Shown: piece by piece, positions 57,521 to 64,000 of the stretch | Numbering within the stretch: position 1 is the stretch's first letter | Layout of the letters: each line of letters begins with the position of its first letter | Assembly (NCBI GenBank): GCA_023634235.1 | Contig: JAMKCF010000019.1 | Coordinates: 7,953,684 to 8,017,683, forward strand | Source of the DNA: Pisaster brevispinus | Taxonomy: Eukaryota > Echinodermata > Asteroidea > Forcipulatida > Asteriidae | DNA length: 64,000 nt | Direction of reading: 5' to 3' | Notes under the pieces: model-generated | The model's database searches: none | Told to the model about the DNA's origin: nothing | Seen by the model: the letters and a program-made list of their open reading frames with translations, nothing else | Program-made: the position numbers and the translations under genes

Positions 57521-58427
57521 AGCCTAGAACTATTAAGAGGAACAGATGCATTCTGAATTTTTTTCTTGACAATTTTCAAAGTTGTTTTTCTTTGGAAAAA
57601 AAATGTTTAAAAACTGAAGAAATACAACAACAACAAAACATACCCAAACACATTCCAACCATCTACGTTTGTTTTCATTTCCAAATACTTTCTGCATGTA
57701 TTAAATCAAGCTTGATCTGCCTTTTTTGCAACCCTGAACATTTTATTGAATTGGTTGTCTCTTAACTTGCTAAAAAGGTCTGAGGCAATTAAGCGTCTGC
57801 AAAACCAACACAACCCAAGGTTCCATTTTTTCCATAAAAAAAAAAAAAAACTCAATAAAAAGCAAATGTTTCCAATCAAACTCAAGCTTGATTGAACTCT
57901 TGAATATTGAAACTTTCATACTCATCTCCCAAGGTTGCTTTATTTAGAATGTCTCCCCAAAAGAATAAATGTTTTCCCGTTCACAGAAATAGGGAGTCTA
58001 TATGTTTTCTTTTCAAATTTATTCTTGATCTGTATGTTTTCCAATAAGCTGTTCATAAGCTGTTTACCTTGAAAAACATCAACAACAAAAAAGATGAAAT
58101 AGCGTCTGTAAAAAAGTGACTGGCACATCCTAACTTCCTTGCTTATGATCTCCCATCAGGAAAAATGACAGGACATCCCCTTTCTCTCAAATCCACGCTT
58201 TATTTACATGCTCTGCAAGGGTGAAATTCCATAAAATGTTTTTCACTAAAAAAATAAATATTTACAAGTCTTTGTCTGAGAGCAAGCTTTACCTTCAAGT
58301 CTAAAAGAACACAATCGTTTTAAAAACAATGTCTCAAAACATAAACGTAACCAAAGAGTACTTATTTACATTCCTCACAGTACATGTCACCCCCGAACAA
58401 AGATATTGACTAATGGGGAGACCGTCA

Positions 58428-58530
58428 TAGGGCTGGATAACTCAGTTGGTAGAGCACAGGTGGGTAATCCAGAGGTTGTTGGTTCAAGTCCCCATCCAGT
58501 CAATTTTTCTTTGTTCAAACCCGAATGAGT
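58428..58530 (+). mobile_element. tRNA-derived SINE (SINE-N)
   Basis: GCTGGATAACTCAGTTGGTA, then GTTGGTTCAAGTCCCCATCC, AGTCAATTTTTCTTTGTTCA and AACCCGAATGAG. The GGCTGGA head pairs with the TCCAGTC end, keeping an acceptor stem, but the repeated tail marks it as a SINE. Confidence 0.75.
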
Positions 58531-59064
58531 TATCAAAGAGTCACTATTGTGCTGTCCCATTCCAGATTTCCAAATACAAAGATAATCTTGTGCGAATGAG
58601 AAGTGACTTTTCACACGTTTGCGTCACAGCTTCATTCTATCGTATTACAGCTTTAATTTACTGGCGCAGTGCGATCTTCTTTGAATCAGAGAGCTGTGAG
58701 TCAAGTACCTCACAAACAAAACACAATTACGCACCAAGAAAATCATCATCAATGACAGACGAATCTACATCATATCCTGTTTTAGCTTTACTCTTTTCTG
58801 TTGCCTTTCATTTTGCTATTAAAATAAACTGACCTTTATCGCATGTACTGTTACACGTCAACCAAAAGTATATTTGAAATGTTTCTGATACACAGGCATG
58901 ATTATTTGATCCTTGGGAGAAAAAAATAGGAAACAATTTTTGAGCACAAGGGCTGACCTACTTGTACGGTTTACAAAAGTCTTTTCAGGCTGTTTAATCA
59001 CAGTTTTTCTAATTTGTCCAAGGGCAAGAAACAGGAGAAAGGGAATTCAGACTTAAGTATCATG

Positions 59065-59165
59065 AAAAAGCGCCTTGAGGCCCTGCCCGTAAGGCGCAGC
59101 ATATAAATTATTATTATTACGATTTCATACTATATTATTATTATGATTATTATTATTACAATAAG
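59065..59165 (+). mobile_element. SINE tail fragment
   Basis: AAGCGCCTTGAGGCCCTGCC, then GCATATAAATTATTATTATT: the 3' end of a SINE-S-like element with its ATT tail. Confidence 0.6.
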
Positions 59166-59323
59166 ATTGGTGAAAGCAATACCGTTACCACAATAGAATG
59201 GACAAAACGAGGCTGCAACAATTGAATTACATGCACCACAGTCAAGCAACACTGAGGCCACCATTGAGTGTTCACAGCTTTCCAAATGTCTGACTGCACT
59301 ATGAAGATGGTACTGACAGATTG

Positions 59324-59569
59324 GGGCCCAATGTCATGGCTCTGCTTACCGCCGAATTCTGTGCTTGCGATCACCATTCTCTGCTTACTGTGCAAGCGCC
59401 AAATTTTCTGCGCTAGCTGTGTAAGCGAAGAATGCCTAGTAACGTGGAGTACACACGCGCACAAGCAAAAATTATCTGCTAATCCGTGAGATACGCTTGA
59501 CGTAAGCAAAGAATTCCCTGCTTCCGTAGTTCTTTGCTTACGGTAAGCAGAGCCATGAAATTGGGCCCA
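59324..59569. mobile_element. MITE-A, long copy
   Basis: GGGCCCAATGTCATGGCTCT, then GCTTACCGCC, is inverted as GCTTACGGTAAGCAGAGCCA, then TGAAATTGGGCCC. It aligns along its length with 37435-37670. Confidence 0.88.
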
Positions 59570-60837
59570 GTACAACTTGCAGCCATTGCATTTCTCATTA
59601 GGCTTCATGAGTCCATGGTAATGTTCTCTTATAAGCCAACCTGCCTTATTTGTACACAATAGAATGTGATCAAAATGACTTCCTCTACATGTGCATTATT
59701 GACACAAATGGAATTCCCTTGTGACCATCCGTAAATCACTTGAGAACCAGTTTTCAGGGCTTGACAAATTAGTATATTGGCAAATTGGTATAACAACAAA
59801 TGTCAAAATTTCCAGACAAAGAGAAAATTCAGAAGAAGAAAAACAGTTTGATGGCTGCTATCAACGTATCGTGAGTAACTGCAAAGTTGCCCACAATTCC
59901 TTCAAAATGAATAATTCCAAAGCCATCATTACTGGCCAGCCCGAGCCTGTCTGCTACTACTAAACACAGAGTACAGGATTATCAAATTTATCGCAGCACA
60001 ATCCTCCACAGAAATGTTTCCATCTGAAAAACTGTCAATGTCAAGGAAATACCGACTGACGACACCCTAAATTAGTAAAGTACCAATGCTTATACCAATT
60101 TGCAGCCATCAAAATATGCGGGCATAAAATTCCTGGCAAAACATGAACCATTTTGGGGGGGTTGTTTTTCACTGAAAAAAAAAAACCAAAAACCATGACC
60201 ATTTGATGAAGTTTTTACCTGACATCATCATCCCAATAATCTTGGGTGTATCATTTTGGGAGTCAATGTCCCTGTGTGTTATACAGTGAAGTGAGCATTT
60301 TAATTGATGCAGCGTTGTGATGCTTACCATCCACTCCCAAAATGACGAGCTTGGCAGACAATAGTCACATGTGACGTTGGTGTCAGGGGTCAATACCTGT
60401 AGGGTGTGTTTATTGAAAACTAGAGGGATGGGAATGAATTTACCCTTTTCAAAACCCAATGATGTATCCGCCACATTGAAGTCAGTACCAGGAAGCGATG
60501 CTCAGTGTCAGTTGCTCAGAATAGGCTGTGACATTGACTGATCTATAAACCTCATTTTCTGGGGAGAAAGCAAAGTGCCTCGGTCCCTGCATGTCCGATT
60601 TTATCAACCTGTACATGAACTACAGGCCCTTGTGCTAATTTTGTAGCAGGCCTATTCTCTTCTTTACTGCTTCTGAGAACTGCCTGAAGGCTTCATAGGG
60701 AAGAAGAGATAGTTCAAGCATGGAGGTAGAATTCTACCTCCATGGTTCAAGGGGTGGCAATTGTGTCATTTTCAGGCCTGATGCTCCGTTCTTAGTCTGT
60801 CCTTGTTATAGGGTACCTCTAATATCACTGTTCTCCC

Positions 60838-61105
60838 TTAGTAGCCCGCTGGCCAAATACCAGTTAAAACATCTGGGGACCAGTCAAAATTCTGTCCAAC
60901 TAGTCCTGCTGGCCAGTTGATTGATTGCCACTGCTACACGAATTGTCCATATCGCTTCAAATCACATAGTCCCATGCTAGTATATGTTGAAAGGAAACCC
61001 CAAAGTACGGACCAGTGAAAAAGCTGGCAGAGACCAGTGAAAAAGCTGGCAGACCAGTGAAACAAGCTAACTGGTCCTACTGGCTAGTTACTGCAAATTT
61101 AAGGG
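60838..61105. repeat. Dispersed repeat R1, fuller copy
   Basis: GCCCGCTGGCCAAATACCAG, then TTAAAACATCTGGGGACCAG. It contains a short direct duplication (AAAAAGCTGGCAGA-type, twice near 61018 and 61037) and ends CTGGTCCTACTGGCTAGTTA. Confidence 0.7.
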
Positions 61106-61109
61106 CAAA

Positions 61110-61250
61110 CCCTGTATATGGCAGAAAATTAAATTTCTGTATAGAAACATTTCAAGGGGCACCAAGGACATGACATGGGGCATGAAGACAATGACCAGGG
61201 GCATCAAGGCGGCAGTCTCCATTGCCTCCCTGAAGTGTGAGGCCTGCACT
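61110..61250. repeat. Dispersed repeat R3 fragment, inverted
   Basis: CAAGGGGCACCAAGGACATG, then GACCAGGGGCATCAAGGCGG and TCCATTGCCTCCCTGAAGTG, is the reverse-complement orientation of the 52890 copy. Confidence 0.55.
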
Positions 61251-62417
61251 TTAAGTAGACAAAAAGTGTACATGACTACATGTACATGTACATGTACATT
61301 TATCCTAGCACTGAAAACGATTTGAATTGAGTCGATCTTTGCTTTGTTCAGATGTGTCCTAAAACAATAGTCAGCTCCTGTTTTTATATATATATATATT
61401 TTTTTATTTAATTCATGTAACAATTGCATCGGGGATAAAGAATAAAACCCTCGGATTTGATCTTTGGCCTCTGATCATTCAGCGGTCTAGTGGTTAAGAC
61501 ATTTTGAATCCCACCCTTCACTTTTCTTCCTCTGCAGGAATGGCAAAAAAACCACACTAAATATACATTGCTATAACAAGTGATCATCACGCATTGGTCT
61601 GTGAATTAGGTAAAACCAAAATAATACACATGTTCACTGAGCAGTGTGTTGGAGCAAGCTGGTGTTTTTTTTTTCCAGTGCAGCAATCATCATCATCGAG
61701 GTCTCAAACATGGCTGCCTTACAGATTGTTTACAGTATCTAGCGAACAAAACTTTTCAAAAAAAGACATTCTACTTCATAGATTTTATTTGTTTTTGGGG
61801 GGCAGGGTACATTCATTCCTGATAATAACTTATCTGTCAAGTGTCAACAAAAATGTGAGATTTTCAAATATTGAGCTGATATCAACAAATGTATTTATAT
61901 ATTGGGGAAAAACTGTTTCAAAGGTTCTATCAATATTCTACCATGGGGTCAAAATGAAGGAATGTTGGCATCCATCCTGGTCCACTGGCCAATTGCCAAA
62001 TCAAATTCCGATAACCAGTGGAATGGGTCCAGCTGGAATAGTTCATTGTTTAGCGCAGGTGAGAGCAAGTTTGGACAAGGAATCATGGTAAACAATTACT
62101 AGACAACAACAAGTTTCTGTAAATAAAAACTAAAAGATTGTGTTTTATACATGACTATATGCCTACTTCGATATCATTTTTATAGGTATTTTATTGCAAC
62201 AACTCTTGTGTGTCATGGTTCCCATGCACTTGTTGCAATTAAGAACGAAAACAAGCTGATATAATCAGCGAAGTGAGTACGGTCAGCATGCTGGTTCCAA
62301 AGAGAGAGACTAACCATGTTTGACCAGACAGCGCTTGAATCAAGTCCAACAACAGCCACCCATTGTCTACCAATTTGTTCTACTTGTTAACTACTGCCAG
62401 CACTGATTATTCATATT

Positions 62418-62778
62418 GTGTCATGGCCGAGTGGTTAAGAGCACCGTACTCAAGCTCTGGTGTTTCTGATCAGCAGAGCCTGGGTTCGAGTCCCGGTCGT
62501 AGCACTTGCGTCCTTGTGCAAGATACTTTACCATAACTGCTTTGTCCTTCGGATGGGACATTAAGCCCTAGGCCCCATGTAGTAGGATTGGTAGTGCACA
62601 TGAAAGAACCTAGAACCTTATCATGGAAGAGTAGGGGGTTAACCCCGGTATTTCTGGTTCACACAGCACGCACCCTTGCTTACAGGTTTCCTCACAGGCT
62701 TGCGAGATACAGTGATTAAGTTCACTTATGGGGCATCCATGACCAGAAATACATACTACTACTACTACTACTACTACC
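62418..62778 (+). mobile_element. tRNA-derived SINE (SINE-S)
   Basis: TGTCATGGCCGAGTGGTTAA, B box CTGGGTTCGAGTCCCGGTCG, CCTTCGGATGGGACATTAAG body, then a different 3' part ending in (ACT)n at 62752-62778 instead of the GCGCTATATAAG-(ATT)n end. This points to a subfamily or a chimera. Confidence 0.85.
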
Positions 62779-63659
62779 TACTAACAATAACAATAATATA
62801 GTCATCAAATTAAGTCCCCATATGACAAGTTAGTGGACTAGTCAATGTAACAGCAAGCTGACTAGTCCAGCTTGCTAGTCACTGAAAATAACTTTGGCAA
62901 ACCCTGTAGGACTTCTGAAACCACAGCTAGAATCTTATAGGTCTTGACTCTTAGATTCTTTAGAGCAAAAGCTTCAGAGATGAACACCACATTCTTCCTC
63001 CCATGGCACACAGATGTAACATCCATGTCCTTGGCTCAGGTCAGCCATGGAGCAATCAAGACAACAGACAAGCTTGATTATTTGCCTAACCCAGATGAGA
63101 TGAATGCAATTAGCAATTAGGGCTCTATCCACTAGAACAACTGGTGTCCATCAGTCTGGCATCACCAGAGAGATGCCCAGAGGAAGTAGGGATGTGATGG
63201 GGGAGTTGATTGACATGGACTAAAATCACACAGGCTCTTGTCTCAAAGCTAGGATTTGTAATCATTCACAAACACATTGAAAAGTTTCCATCTGGAGGCT
63301 CACTGATTGCAAAGTTAATACAAGTGCAAATCATCCAGTCCAAATCCTTTTATCTGAAATATTGTCAAACAGCATCTGAGGACCCTACAAATCACTGTTA
63401 CTTAAGCAAACAAAACTTTAATGAGCACAACATCCCTAATAAAAACTAAACATTTTTTCATTGTTTTCACTGAAACAAACCAACCAAAATTGATGAAATT
63501 TTCACAAGTTAGTTGTACATGTATAGTCATCATCATCATTGTGCAGCCAACCACAATTTTGTTTTTCCGATGCTGCTCTGTGTTGAGCTATGTTGGGGAT
63601 CATGCTTGTGGTCCTTTCTGTGTCTTCAAGCAGTTTTTGAATGTAGCTTAAAAGCGGTG

Positions 63660-64000
63660 TTGGGTTGGTCACCTCAAAAGGTCTTTTCACACTACCTCCA
63701 TTTCGAACCGCAGAGAAACCTACCCGGGTCCTCTCCGGTTCAGCCTCGCTTCTTTTCGACACGGATCAGAGATAAGCAACATTCACACTGGTCTTTACGT
63801 GAACCGGCTAATGCGTGAACCGTATAACGAAAAATGCAATTTCAATCCGGATTGAGATTTTCAACCCCTGCCAGGGTTGATTTCTATCCGGCTAGAGCAT
63901 GCTACCCGGATCGGAGGCGGGTTGAAATTTTTACAGTGTGAAACGGGGTGAACAAAATCTCCGGTTTGGAACCGGTTCCGACCCTGAGATTTTGGACAGT
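63660..64000. mobile_element. CCGG-rich palindromic element running off the right edge
   Basis: TTCACACT at about 63688 and 63782 and CAGTGTGAA at about 63935, with multiple CCGGTT/AACCGG and ATCCGG/CCGGAT pairs, give a highly palindromic, unusually CpG-rich block. The right end is outside the window. No coding frame is supported. Confidence 0.45.

Larger units (their letters stand above)
50960..64000. other. Upstream flank or 5' introns of the PALS1 gene
   Basis: No firm exon is found in these 13 kb. The N-terminal half of the extra PDZ and the start codon should lie here or right of the window. Candidate pieces are at 54708-54779 and 55806-55945. The remainder is repeat-rich unique DNA. 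Confidence 0.5.

Noticed and set aside
59156..59659. A 167-codon minus-strand frame.
   Set aside because: It runs across MITE-A, and a similar shorter frame occurs in the MITE-A copy at 37482-37673, so the frame is a property of the element.

Overview
The window is eukaryotic genomic DNA. It has spliced exons with GT/AG borders, multi-kilobase introns, tRNA-derived SINEs, many short inverted-repeat elements, minisatellites and microsatellites. There are no operons, Shine-Dalgarno sites or prokaryotic signals. The repeat types (SINEs with a TGGCCGAGTGG box, palindromic CCTAACTTAGGA elements, ACATGTACATGT tracts) and the invertebrate-type PALS1 gene suggest a marine deuterostome invertebrate. 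My best guess is an echinoderm, possibly a starfish, but the sequence alone does not prove this.

One gene dominates. On the minus strand, twelve exons from 50959 down to 18 join in consistent splice phases into at least 786 codons of a PALS1 (MPP5/Stardust) polarity MAGUK. In transcription order they encode part of an extra N-terminal PDZ domain (50.9-50.0 kb), a long disordered linker holding the conserved PAR6-binding motif (34.4-33.5 kb), a spacer (23.6 kb), an L27 pair (22.5, 15.9 and 5.8 kb), the canonical PDZ (5.1 kb), a PDZ-SH3 bridge (4.1 kb), SH3 (3.2 kb), the basic hook (1.4 kb) and the start of the guanylate-kinase domain (0.1 kb). The rest of the kinase-like domain lies beyond the left edge. 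The 5' end is unresolved: weak candidate exons sit at 54.7 and 55.8 kb. The protein is expected to act as the apical Crumbs-complex scaffold, linking Crumbs (PDZ-SH3-GuK), PATJ and LIN7 (L27) and PAR6 (N-terminal motif). The upstream PDZ is not part of vertebrate PALS1 and is the main novelty here.

The introns carry almost everything else. The 5.9-15.9 kb intron holds a 1.57-kb minisatellite with a 40-bp unit. The 15.9-22.4 kb intron holds a 20-bp minisatellite. The 23.7-33.5 kb intron holds, on the opposite strand, a degenerate tandem array of exon-like units (29.6-30.4 kb) followed by two coding-looking exons (30.41-30.89 kb), perhaps a nested, partly decayed gene. The 34.4-50.0 kb intron and everything right of 51 kb are mainly unique non-coding DNA with SINEs, MITEs and hairpins. 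Most other open reading frames are unsupported chance frames or lie inside repeats.
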